DNA of 64,000 nt from Streptomyces sp. B1I3 (GTDB lineage: Bacteria; Actinomycetota; Actinomycetes; Streptomycetales; Streptomycetaceae), in NCBI RefSeq assembly GCF_030816615.1, contig NZ_JAUSYD010000001.1, forward strand, positions 4,610,501-4,674,500, read 5' to 3'. Shown one piece after another: positions 1 to 6,912 of the stretch (position 1 is the stretch's first letter; each line of letters starts with the position of its first letter). Below the pieces are notes generated by a model. That model made no database searches and was not told the DNA's origin. It saw only the letters and a program-made list of their open reading frames with translations. The translations under genes were made by a program, and so were the position numbers.

Positions 1-486
1 GTTGGCCATGCCGAGGTGGATGTCCTCCATGCCGCGCTTGAGCCCGTACAGGGAGTCTCCCGGCAGGGCGTCGGAGCTGGCGGCGGCGACTCCGCCGAAG
101 GCTCCCGCGGCCACTCCGACCGTGAGCCCGCCGGCGGTGAGGCCCTTGGCCCAGCGGGAGCGTGGACGCAATTTCCGGAGCGGGGAGGCCCGGTGGGCTC
201 CCTTGCCCCGTTGTTCGGGCACCGTAAGGCCCGTGGACGCACCACCTTCGGCGAACATGGTTTCCATGGCGGCGACGAGCTGGGCTCGCTGCACCACTTT
301 GACCTCGGGATCCAATTGAGGCTTCGGTAGCTCACCGAGGCCGTTCGCCAGGGCCGACAGCGTTCCGTGGTCGGCCTGTTCGGCCGGTTCCTCGGGCTGT
401 ACGGCCGCCGCACCCTGGGGCGACTGCTCCTCCAGGGCCTGGGCGAAGGCGTTCGCCCGCCGGTGTGCCGAAACGTTTGCGATCAC
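1..486 (-). CDS. rsbN: Anti-sigma factor RsbN (DUF5667-type membrane protein), 3' end outside window
   Basis: The gene reads leftwards from a GTG at 486 preceded by a good ribosome site (GAGGAGG, about 7 bases upstream); 162 codons are present and the C-terminus lies beyond position 1. The N-terminal ~110 residues are soluble and acidic. A basic stretch (RKLRPRSRW) is followed by a Gly/Ala-rich transmembrane helix (near residues 120-140) and then by DALPGDSLYGLKR, typical of the DUF5667 domain. Known from the family: in Streptomyces the gene directly downstream of bldN encodes RsbN, a membrane anti-sigma factor that holds sigma-BldN inactive until aerial growth. The identification rests on position next to bldN plus this topology. 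The start is supported by the ribosome site; two other possible starts are not close to one. Confidence 0.85.
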   Translation of the reverse strand, partial: MIANVSAHRRANAFAQALEEQSPQGAAAVQPEEPAEQADHGTLSALANGLGELPKPQLDPEVKVVQRAQLVAAMETMFAEGGASTGLTVPEQRGKGAHRASPLRKLRPRSRWAKGLTAGGLTVGVAAGAFGGVAAASSDALPGDSLYGLKRGMEDIHLGMAN

Positions 487-614
487 TGGCGGCACCTCCT
501 CTCGTCATGACGGTCGACTCCCCTGAGGGTCCGGAAGGTTGCCCACCGGACGCTTTTCCACACGATCGAGCGAGTGGATCCGGTCCGGGTGGCGACAGGG
601 GGCCTGCATCCGGC

Positions 615-643
615 ACAACGAGTGGCGCGGCAGTTGGGTTACG
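615..643 (-). promoter_or_regulatory. Candidate sigma-BldN promoter for rsbN
   Basis: On the minus strand the bldN-rsbN gap (487-821, 335 bases, otherwise without a visible gene) holds CGTAAC (643-638) and CGTTGT (620-615) separated by 17 bases. This is close to the sigma-BldN pattern as I recall it (CGTAAC, about 16-17 bases, CGTTGA-like). Transcription would start near 608 and give a leader of about 120 bases before the rsbN GTG. If real, sigma-BldN drives its own anti-sigma factor. Confidence 0.6.
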
Positions 644-821
644 GACGACGGGGGATCCTGCAGTGTGTCACGAGGGCGTCACCGGAGGTGACGGCGGCGG
701 TGTGGCGGGGGCGCCGGTGGGCGCGCCGCCAGGCGGTCCCCGAGGCGGTCGGCAGGTGCCCCGTGGGCGGCCGTGGGGTGTCCGCGGCCGTCACGCGGCG
801 GGTCCGCGGGTCCGAGGGATT

Positions 822-1598
822 TCAGCGGGCGTCGTCGGGCAGGAGGCGGGCGAGCGTGCGGACGGCGCGGTACTGCAGGGTCTTGATCGCGCCCTCGTTC
901 TTGCCCATGACCCGGGCGGTCTCGGCGACCGAGAGGCCCTGCAGGAACCTCAGCGTGACGCACTCCTGCTGCTGTGGGTTGAGCCGTCGCACGGCCTGGA
1001 GCAGCGCGGCGTTGGAGAGGGACTCCAGGACCGAGTCCTCGGGACTCCGCGCGACCTCGTTGGCGTCGAGCATTTCGCCGGTGGTCACTTCCAGCCGGAA
1101 ACGACTGGATTTGAAGTGGTCGGCGACCAGGTTCCGGGCGATGGTGACCAGCCAGGCGCCGAAGTCGCGGCCCTGCCAGGTGAAGGTGGAGATGCGGCGG
1201 AGTGCGCGCAGGAACGTCTCACTGGTGAGGTCCTCCGCTGTGGCCTTTCCTCCCACACGGTAGTAGATGTACCGGTACACGGTGTCGCTGTACTGGTCGT
1301 ACAGGCGGCCGAAGGCCTCGGCCTCACCGGCCTGCGCGCGCTCGACGAGATCCATCATGCGCGCGCTGTCGCTGTCGGCTGTCGGCCGGCGGACGGCAGG
1401 CGTGGTCGTGGCGCCGCGGTTGCTGCGTCTTCCGACCGCCGCAGGGCGTTCGGCCAGCGCATAGCAAGGGCCGGCAGGTGCAGGGGTGGCAAATGCGGGG
1501 GCGGCGTACGCGGTGGGGACGAAGCCGCGCAAGAGGTCGAGGACCGTTGCGCGCAGCGTAGCCAGGCCCGAGGTGTCAACCCCGACGTGTGGGTACAC
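822..1598 (-). CDS. bldN: ECF-type RNA polymerase sigma factor BldN (pro-sigma with N-terminal extension)
   Basis: A 258-residue ECF sigma factor started by GTG at 1598 with GGGAG 7 bases upstream. Residues ~80-155 form region 2 (RLYDQYSDTVYRYIYYRV, then DLTSETFLRAL and the GAWLVTIARNLVADH promoter-melting segment); residues ~195-250 form region 4 (LNPQQQECVTLRFLQGLSVAE). The first ~80 residues are extra compared with ordinary ECF factors and are Pro/Ala-rich, which matches the proteolytically removed N-terminal extension known for Streptomyces BldN. BldN activates bldM and the chaplin/rodlin genes for aerial hyphae. It lies just upstream of rsbN on the same strand, with a 335-base gap that seems to hold a separate rsbN promoter. 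Identification is firm because of the extension, the sequence of regions 2 and 4, and the neighbours rsbN and rex. Confidence 0.95.
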   Translation of the reverse strand: MYPHVGVDTSGLATLRATVLDLLRGFVPTAYAAPAFATPAPAGPCYALAERPAAVGRRSNRGATTTPAVRRPTADSDSARMMDLVERAQAGEAEAFGRLYDQYSDTVYRYIYYRVGGKATAEDLTSETFLRALRRISTFTWQGRDFGAWLVTIARNLVADHFKSSRFRLEVTTGEMLDANEVARSPEDSVLESLSNAALLQAVRRLNPQQQECVTLRFLQGLSVAETARVMGKNEGAIKTLQYRAVRTLARLLPDDAR

Positions 1599-1989
1599 GG
1601 GACTCCCAGAGGCAGAGCTTCCATCACGTGCAGTTCGAAAACCGTCACCCGTGGTAGTGGGTGACGAGCTCCTTATGCGTCTGAGGAGAATAACGCTTCG
1701 TACAGGCCGTGCTACGCCTAGTTGCTAAAATCATCGGTTACGTCGCTTCCGTAGCCTCTAAGTGACGGTTCAGGCGACAGATCGTGACCGGTAAATGAAC
1801 GAATTGCTTCATCAACTGTCTGCGGAGGCGACGGGTTGTGGTCGTCCGTACGCAACGCGACTGGCCGGAGCGGTGGGTGGGGGAGGTCGGCGAACCCCTC
1901 ACGTATGGCCGTACGTCCCCGGGCGTGGCCCGGAACGGGGGCGAGACCCGAACGCGGCCGAGGGCGGGTGGCGGTCGGCGCGTCCGGGT
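1599..1989. promoter_or_regulatory. bldN upstream region (391 bases, no gene)
   Basis: This gap lies between the start of bldN and the 3' end of the HAD gene. It is less GC-rich than its surroundings around 1670-1800, as expected of a promoter region. A strong inverted repeat (1643-1666) is listed separately. I see no convincing coding frame and could not assign the bldN promoter boxes. Confidence 0.5.
1643..1666. promoter_or_regulatory. Perfect 8-bp inverted repeat upstream of bldN (possible regulator site)
   Basis: CGTCACCC (1643-1650), an 8-base spacer, then GGGTGACG (1659-1666). The repeat lies 45-68 bases upstream of the bldN start codon, so inside the promoter/leader region. BldD is known to repress bldN in S. 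coelicolor and its half-site is TNAC/GTNA-like, which these arms contain, but the spacing is wider than the usual 15-bp BldD box. It could also be an mRNA hairpin or a site for another protein. Confidence 0.45.
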
Positions 1990-2952
1990 TCAGCGGCGGC
2001 GGCGGTGGAGGGCCACGGCGGCCGCGGTGCCACCGGCCAGGGCGCCGACGCCCGCTGCGGCCGGGATGCCGACCTTGGCCGCCTTGCGGCCGGTGCGGTA
2101 GTCGCGCAGCCGCCAGTCCAGGGCCCGGGCGTGCTTGCGCAGCTTGCTGTCCGGGTTGATCGCGTACGGGTGGCCGACCAGGGAGAGCATCGGGATGTCG
2201 TTGTGCGAGTCGCTGTACGCGGCGCAGCGCTCCAGGTCCAGGCCTTCCGCGACCGCCAGCGCGCGTACGGCCTCGGCCTTCGCCGGGCCGTGCAGCGGTT
2301 CACCGACCAGGCGGCCGGTGTAGACGCCGTCGACCGATTCGGCGACGGTGCCCAGGGCGCCGGTCAGGCCGAGGCGGCGGGCGATGATCGTGGCGGTCTC
2401 CACGGGGGCCGCCGTGACCAGCCAGACCTTCTGGCCCGCGTCGAGGTGGGCCTGTGCGAGGGCGCGGGTGCCGGGCCAGATGCGGTCGGCCATGTACTCG
2501 TCGTAGATCTCCTCGCCGATGGACATCAGCTCGGCGACGCGGTGGCCCTTGACGATGGACAGGGCGCTGTCGCGGGCGTCCTGCATGTGTTCCGGGTCCT
2601 CGACACCGGCCAGCCGGAACCAGGCCTGCTGCCAGGCGAACCGGGTCAGCTCCCGTCGCTGGAAGAACTTCCGCTTGTAGAGGCCCCGGCCGAAGTGGAA
2701 GAGCGCCGCGCCCTGCATGACGGTGTTGTCGAGGTCGAAGAAGGCTGCCGCCCGCTCGTCACCGGCCACCGGGAACGCCGGCTCGCCGGGCTCTCCGGCG
2801 GCGGTCAGAAGATCGGTGGCGTCGGGGGGAAAGGGGGACTCGTCGGCGGGGAGTGTCGCCTTCTGCGCTGCCTCGGCTGCGGCCTCGCCTGCCAGCACGC
2901 TCCGTGCTGTCGCGGGGCGCCTGCGAGGTGTGAGCCATCCAAGAGCGGCCAT
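1990..2952 (-). CDS. HAD-IB (SerB-like) family hydrolase
   Basis: A 320-residue haloacid-dehalogenase superfamily protein. Motif I (FFDLDNT) lies near residue 70, with the nucleophile and acid/base aspartates; motif II (VTAAP) is near 177; motif IV (SDSHNDIPML) is near 250. This arrangement fits the HAD-IB subgroup, which acts on small phosphorylated molecules such as phosphoserine. A ~60-residue N-terminal extension is Ala/Pro-rich, and the C-terminus carries a short hydrophobic Ala/Gly segment ending in RRRR, which may anchor the enzyme to the membrane. The substrate is unknown. The ATG at 2952 starts divergently from the glutaredoxin-like gene. The gene is conserved between bldN and rex in streptomycetes, as far as I recall. 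Confidence 0.85.
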   Translation of the reverse strand: MAALGWLTPRRRPATARSVLAGEAAAEAAQKATLPADESPFPPDATDLLTAAGEPGEPAFPVAGDERAAAFFDLDNTVMQGAALFHFGRGLYKRKFFQRRELTRFAWQQAWFRLAGVEDPEHMQDARDSALSIVKGHRVAELMSIGEEIYDEYMADRIWPGTRALAQAHLDAGQKVWLVTAAPVETATIIARRLGLTGALGTVAESVDGVYTGRLVGEPLHGPAKAEAVRALAVAEGLDLERCAAYSDSHNDIPMLSLVGHPYAINPDSKLRKHARALDWRLRDYRTGRKAAKVGIPAAAGVGALAGGTAAAVALHRRRR

Positions 2953-3076
2953 GGCGTGAGCATAGCCATTGCGTTCGGTCGTTCCCGACCCGGCGGGATG
3001 CGGCGGTGTGAACTCTTCGGGACGGTCCTGCCGAACGGGTGAGGGCGCGGGTGTCCCGGGGGCGCAGAATGAGGGT

Positions 3077-3352
3077 ATGAGTGCCCTGCTGCGTCGTGCG
3101 AAGAAGAAGCCCGCGGACCGGGTGGTGACCCTCGTGGGGAAGCCCGGCTGTCATCTCTGTGACGAGGCGCGGTCGGTGGTGAGCTCGGTCTGCGAGGAGA
3201 CCGGCGCGTCGTGGGTGGAGAAGGACATCACGCGGGACGAGGCCTTGTACAAGGAGTACTGGGAGCAGATCCCGGTGGTGCTGATCGATGAGGAACAGCA
3301 CACGTTCTGGCGGGTGGACCCGGCGAGGCTGCGGGCGGCGCTCGGCGCGTAG
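3077..3352 (+). CDS. Glutaredoxin-like / thioredoxin-fold protein
   Basis: A 91-residue protein starting at ATG 3077. The beta-alpha start VTLVGKPGCHLCDEAR contains a redox motif of the form CHLC near residues 27-30, followed by a cis-Pro strand (IPVVLIDEEQ) and a helix that ends the domain. This is the single-domain glutaredoxin/DUF836 architecture used for thiol-disulfide exchange in the cytoplasm. A longer frame runs upstream to 2969, but ATG 3077 gives the usual family length; the only nearby ribosome site is a weak GAGG just before it. It lies immediately upstream of rex and divergent from the HAD gene, so it may take part in redox control, but the partner is not evident from the sequence. 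Confidence 0.8.
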   Translation: MSALLRRAKKKPADRVVTLVGKPGCHLCDEARSVVSSVCEETGASWVEKDITRDEALYKEYWEQIPVVLIDEEQHTFWRVDPARLRAALGA

Positions 3353-3659
3353 ACGGAGCCTGCGGGGGCGCGAAGGGGGCTTCCCGGGTGAAATCCGGTT
3401 ACCATCGTGGGCGTTTTGAGTGGTCTCGGGGGCGTGGACATGAGGAGTGTGTACCGCCTTGCCCCCTTCGGGCCCGCAACGGGCTGATCAGGTAGCGAGT
3501 TCCGGGACCACGCGCGGAAAGTGCGTGACCCCGGTCACTTTGACCGGACAAAACGGACACTATCTTTGTGCACGCGTTCACAAAGACATAGCCTGCTGTC
3601 GACGGGGCGGTCATAGGACATACGACCGCCTGCAGCCCCGCTCATCCCGCAGGAGCACC
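3353..3659 (+). promoter_or_regulatory. rex-hem operon promoter region (307 bases, no gene)
   Basis: No coding frame of its own is convincing here. TTGACC (3540-3545) and TATCTT (3561-3566), 15 bases apart, are a plausible though short-spaced promoter. The second box merges with the Rex operator at 3564-3585, so bound Rex would cover the -10 region. The leader to the rex GTG is then about 85 bases. Confidence 0.6.
3564..3585. promoter_or_regulatory. Rex operator (ROP)
   Basis: The core TTGTGCACGCGTTCACAA (3566-3583) fits the Streptomyces Rex operator consensus TTGTGAANNNNTTCACAA, with a single change in the left arm. The palindrome extends by two further bases on each side (CTTTGTG...CACAAAG). 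It lies about 75 bases before the rex start and overlaps the likely -10 box. Established for this family: Rex bound to NAD+ represses at ROP sites and leaves when NADH rises under oxygen limitation. The site therefore predicts redox control of rex and of the hem genes transcribed with it. Confidence 0.92.
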
Positions 3660-4445
3660 GTGGCAACTGGCCGAACTCACCGACCGGCGACCCGTAGCCG
3701 AGGAATTCCCGAGGCCACCGTCGCCCGGCTTCCGCTGTACCTACGCGCACTGACGGCGCTCTCCGAGCGCTCGGTTCCCACGGTCTCCTCCGAGGAACTC
3801 GCCGCGGCGGCGGGGGTCAACTCCGCCAAGCTGCGCAAGGACTTCAGCTACCTGGGCTCCTACGGCACCCGCGGTGTCGGGTACGACGTCGAGTATCTCG
3901 TCTACCAGATCTCCCGTGAACTCGGGCTCACCCAGGACTGGCCCGTCGCCATCGTCGGCATCGGTAACCTCGGCGCCGCGCTCGCCAACTACGGCGGCTT
4001 CGCCTCCCGTGGTTTCCGGGTCGCCGCTCTGATCGACGCGGACCCCGCCATGGCGGGTACGCCCGTCGCGGGGATCGCCGTCCAGCACACCGACGACCTG
4101 GACCGGATCATCAGTGACAACGGTGTGTCCATCGGAGTCATCACCACCCCGCCCGGAGCGGCCCAGCAGGTCTGCGACCGGCTCGTCGCCGCCGGGGTGA
4201 CCTCCATCCTGAACTTCGCGCCCACGGTGCTCTCCGTGCCCGACGGCGTCGACGTGCGCAAGGTCGACCTGTCGATCGAGCTCCAGATCCTGGCCTTCCA
4301 CGAGCAGCGCAAGGCCGGTGAGGAAGCCGCCGCCGAGGGCGGCGCGGCCGTGGACGCCGACGCCGGTCAGGCGCCGCCCATGCGCGCCACTCCCGCCGGC
4401 CGGAAGGGACCCGACGGGGACATGCCCGCCGTGATGCCGGCATGA
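3660..4445 (+). CDS. rex: Redox-sensing transcriptional repressor Rex
   Basis: A 261-residue protein from GTG 3660 (AGGAG four bases upstream). Residues ~15-85 form a winged helix (ATVARLPLYLRAL, then VNSAKLRKDFSYLGSYGTRGVGYDV, quoted here in two parts). Residues ~100-225 form a Rossmann fold with the dinucleotide motif IVGIGNLGAALANYG and the later NFAPTVLSVPDGVDV segment. The domain-swapped C-terminal helix follows (VDLSIELQILAFHEQ), and a ~45-residue Ala/Pro-rich tail ends the protein. Rex senses NADH/NAD+ and represses respiratory genes. It overlaps hemA by ATGA, so the two are translationally coupled. The longer frame back to 3447 would run through the Rex operator and has no ribosome site, so it is rejected as a start. 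Confidence 0.97.
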   Translation: MATGRTHRPATRSRGIPEATVARLPLYLRALTALSERSVPTVSSEELAAAAGVNSAKLRKDFSYLGSYGTRGVGYDVEYLVYQISRELGLTQDWPVAIVGIGNLGAALANYGGFASRGFRVAALIDADPAMAGTPVAGIAVQHTDDLDRIISDNGVSIGVITTPPGAAQQVCDRLVAAGVTSILNFAPTVLSVPDGVDVRKVDLSIELQILAFHEQRKAGEEAAAEGGAAVDADAGQAPPMRATPAGRKGPDGDMPAVMPA

Positions 4446-5929
4446 GCCTCCTGGTCGTAGGACTGAGCCACCGCAGCGCCCCCGTGTCCGTGCTGGAGCG
4501 GGCGTCGCTGCCGGCCGATGCCCAGACGAAGCTGCTGCAGGACACCCTCGCCGCGGAGCCCGCGACCGAGGCGGCCGTGCTGGCCACCTGCAACCGCATC
4601 GAGCTGTACGCGGACGTGGACAAGTTCCACGCGGGCGTCGCCGAGCTGTCGACGCTGCTCGCGCAGCACAGCGGCGTCGGACTGGACGAGCTCACTCCCT
4701 ATCTCTATGTGCACTACGAGGACCGTGCCGTCCACCACCTGTTCTCGGTGGCGTGCGGGCTGGACTCGATGGTCGTCGGCGAGGGCCAGATCCTCGGCCA
4801 GATCAAGGACGCGCTCGCGCGGGGGCAGGAGCTCCACACCGCCGGACGTCTGCTCAACGACCTCTTCCAGCAGGCCCTGCGGGTCGGCAAGCGCGCCCAC
4901 AGCGAGACCGGGATCGACCGGGCCGGGCAGTCGCTCGTCACGTTCGGTCTGGAGCAGCTCGCGGACGGCGCCGAGGTCACCGAGTGGGCCGCCGGCAAGC
5001 GTGCCCTCGTGATCGGCGCCGGCTCGATGTCCTCGCTCGCCGCCGCCACCCTGGTGCGCGCCGGTGTCGCCGAGGTCGTCGTCGCCAACCGGACCCGGGC
5101 CCGTGCCGACCGGCTCGTCGAGATCCTCGGCGAGAGCGGCCGGAGCTCGGCCCGCGCCGTCGAGATGGGCGAGGTGGCCGACGAACTGACACGTGCCGAC
5201 GTCGTCGTGTCGTGCACCGGTGCCACCGGGCTCGTGCTGACCGCCGAGTCCGTCGCCGACGCGCTCGGCGTCGACTTCGACACCGCGTACAAGCCGTCCA
5301 CGGCCCCGGCCGCCGCGGCGCCCGGTGAGCTGGACCAGCACGCCGCCTGGGTGGAGAACGGTTCCGTGGCCGCCCGGGACCGGGCCGTGCGCCGGGTGCC
5401 CGTGCGGTCCGCGGCCACCGGTCCCGTCCGGCTGCACCTCCTCGACCTCGCCATGCCGCGTGACATCGACGGAGCGGCCCACCGCGTCGACGGTGTGCGC
5501 CTCGTCGACATCGAGTCGCTCGCCGAGGCGTCCGCGGACGCCCCGATGGCCGCCGATGTGGACCGGGTGCGCACGCTCGTCGCCGACGAGGTCGCCGCCT
5601 TCGGCGCCGCCCAGCGGGCCGCACACATCACCCCGACCGTCGTCGCCCTGCGCACCATGGCCGCCGATGTGGTGGCCGGCGAGATCGCACGGCTCGACGG
5701 ACGCCTTCCCGACCTGGACGAGAAGCAGCGCGCCGAGATCACGCAGACCGTGCGCCGCGTCGTCGACAAGCTCCTGCACGCGCCCACCGTGCGGGTCAAG
5801 CAGCTCGCCAGCGAGCCCGGCGGTGCCGGGTACGCCGATGCGCTGCGTGAACTCTTCGACCTCGACCCGCAGACGGTGGCCGCCGTCTCCCGGGCAGACC
5901 TGAACGACCCGAATAGAGGGCGGTCATGA
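4442..5929 (+). CDS. hemA: Glutamyl-tRNA reductase
   Basis: The first committed step of C5-type tetrapyrrole synthesis: NADPH-dependent reduction of glutamyl-tRNA(Glu) to glutamate-1-semialdehyde. The protein has 495 residues. The N-terminal catalytic domain carries Cys50 in VLATCNRIELY and the family block GLDSMVVGEGQILGQIK (near 109). The Rossmann domain follows with LVIGAGSMSSLAAATL (near 190) and the ANRTRARADRL segment; the C-terminal dimerisation helices contain VVDKLLHAPTVRVKQLA. An insertion around residues 275-325 (Ala/Pro-rich) lengthens it relative to E. coli HemA, as is common in actinobacteria. It overlaps rex upstream and hemC downstream, each by ATGA. The product feeds HemL, encoded at 39662. 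Confidence 0.97.
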   Translation: MSLLVVGLSHRSAPVSVLERASLPADAQTKLLQDTLAAEPATEAAVLATCNRIELYADVDKFHAGVAELSTLLAQHSGVGLDELTPYLYVHYEDRAVHHLFSVACGLDSMVVGEGQILGQIKDALARGQELHTAGRLLNDLFQQALRVGKRAHSETGIDRAGQSLVTFGLEQLADGAEVTEWAAGKRALVIGAGSMSSLAAATLVRAGVAEVVVANRTRARADRLVEILGESGRSSARAVEMGEVADELTRADVVVSCTGATGLVLTAESVADALGVDFDTAYKPSTAPAAAAPGELDQHAAWVENGSVAARDRAVRRVPVRSAATGPVRLHLLDLAMPRDIDGAAHRVDGVRLVDIESLAEASADAPMAADVDRVRTLVADEVAAFGAAQRAAHITPTVVALRTMAADVVAGEIARLDGRLPDLDEKQRAEITQTVRRVVDKLLHAPTVRVKQLASEPGGAGYADALRELFDLDPQTVAAVSRADLNDPNRGRS

Positions 5930-6912
5930 CCGACAACTCACCCCTGGGTGGGGAGAACACCAAGCCGCTCCGGCTCGGCACCCGGCGCAGCAAGCTCGCC
6001 ATGGCGCAGTCCGGCATCGTCGCCGAGGCCGTCAGCAAGGTGACCGGACGCGCCGTCGAGCTGGTCGAGATCACCACGTACGGCGACATCTCCCGGGAGA
6101 ACCTGGCGCAGATCGGCGGGACCGGCGTCTTCGTCGCCGCCCTGCGCGAGGCGCTGCTGCGCGGCGACGTGGACTTCGCCGTCCACTCGCTCAAGGACCT
6201 GCCGACCGCACAGCCGGAGGGCCTCGTCCTGGCCGCCGTACCGCCGCGCGAGGACCCGCGCGACGTACTGGTGGCGCGGGACGGGCTGACCTTCGGGCAA
6301 CTGCCGTCCGGTGCCCGTATCGGCACCGGTTCGCCGCGCCGCATGGCGCAGCTCAACGCGTACGCCCGGTCGCACGGACTCGACATCGAGACCGTCGCGA
6401 TCCGGGGCAACGTCGATACGCGTATCGGCTTCGTACGGAGCGGTGAGCTGGACGCGGTGGTTCTCGCCGCAGCCGGGCTCAGCCGTCTCGGCCGGACCGG
6501 TGAGGTGACCGACTTCCTGCCGGTCGACACCGTCCTGCCTGCTCCCGGCCAGGGGGCACTGGCGATCGAGTGCGCTGCCGGCAGCGCCGACCTCGCCGCA
6601 GCTCTCGCCGAGCTCGACGACCCGCACACCCGGGCCGCCGTGACCGCCGAGCGCGCCCTGCTCGCCGCCCTGGAGGCCGGCTGCTCCGCACCTGTGGGTG
6701 CGCTGGCCGACCTCCTGGTCGACGGTCAGACTGTCAACGAACTGCGCCTGCGCGGTGTCGTCGGTTCCACCGACGGCGCCTGTCTGGTGCAGCTGTCCAT
6801 CACCGGATCCGTTCCCACGTCGCACGACGGCGCGGCGGCTCTCGGTCGCGAACTCGCGGCCGAGATGCTTGCCAAGGGTGCGGCCGGTCTTATGGGGGAG
6901 CGAGCACTTTGA
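5926..6912 (+). CDS. hemC: Hydroxymethylbilane synthase (porphobilinogen deaminase)
   Basis: Polymerises four porphobilinogen units into hydroxymethylbilane in the cytoplasm. The 328-residue protein opens with LGTRRSKLAMAQSG, has the active-site block VHSLKDLPT (aspartate near residue 88) and GTGSPRR, and carries the cofactor-anchoring cysteine in LEAGCSAPVG (near 250), where the dipyrromethane cofactor is attached. Length and order match bacterial HemC with a few extra N-terminal residues. It is coupled to hemA by ATGA and to hemD by TTGA, so the rex-hemA-hemC-hemD set should be one transcript. Confidence 0.97.
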   Translation: MTDNSPLGGENTKPLRLGTRRSKLAMAQSGIVAEAVSKVTGRAVELVEITTYGDISRENLAQIGGTGVFVAALREALLRGDVDFAVHSLKDLPTAQPEGLVLAAVPPREDPRDVLVARDGLTFGQLPSGARIGTGSPRRMAQLNAYARSHGLDIETVAIRGNVDTRIGFVRSGELDAVVLAAAGLSRLGRTGEVTDFLPVDTVLPAPGQGALAIECAAGSADLAAALAELDDPHTRAAVTAERALLAALEAGCSAPVGALADLLVDGQTVNELRLRGVVGSTDGACLVQLSITGSVPTSHDGAAALGRELAAEMLAKGAAGLMGERAL

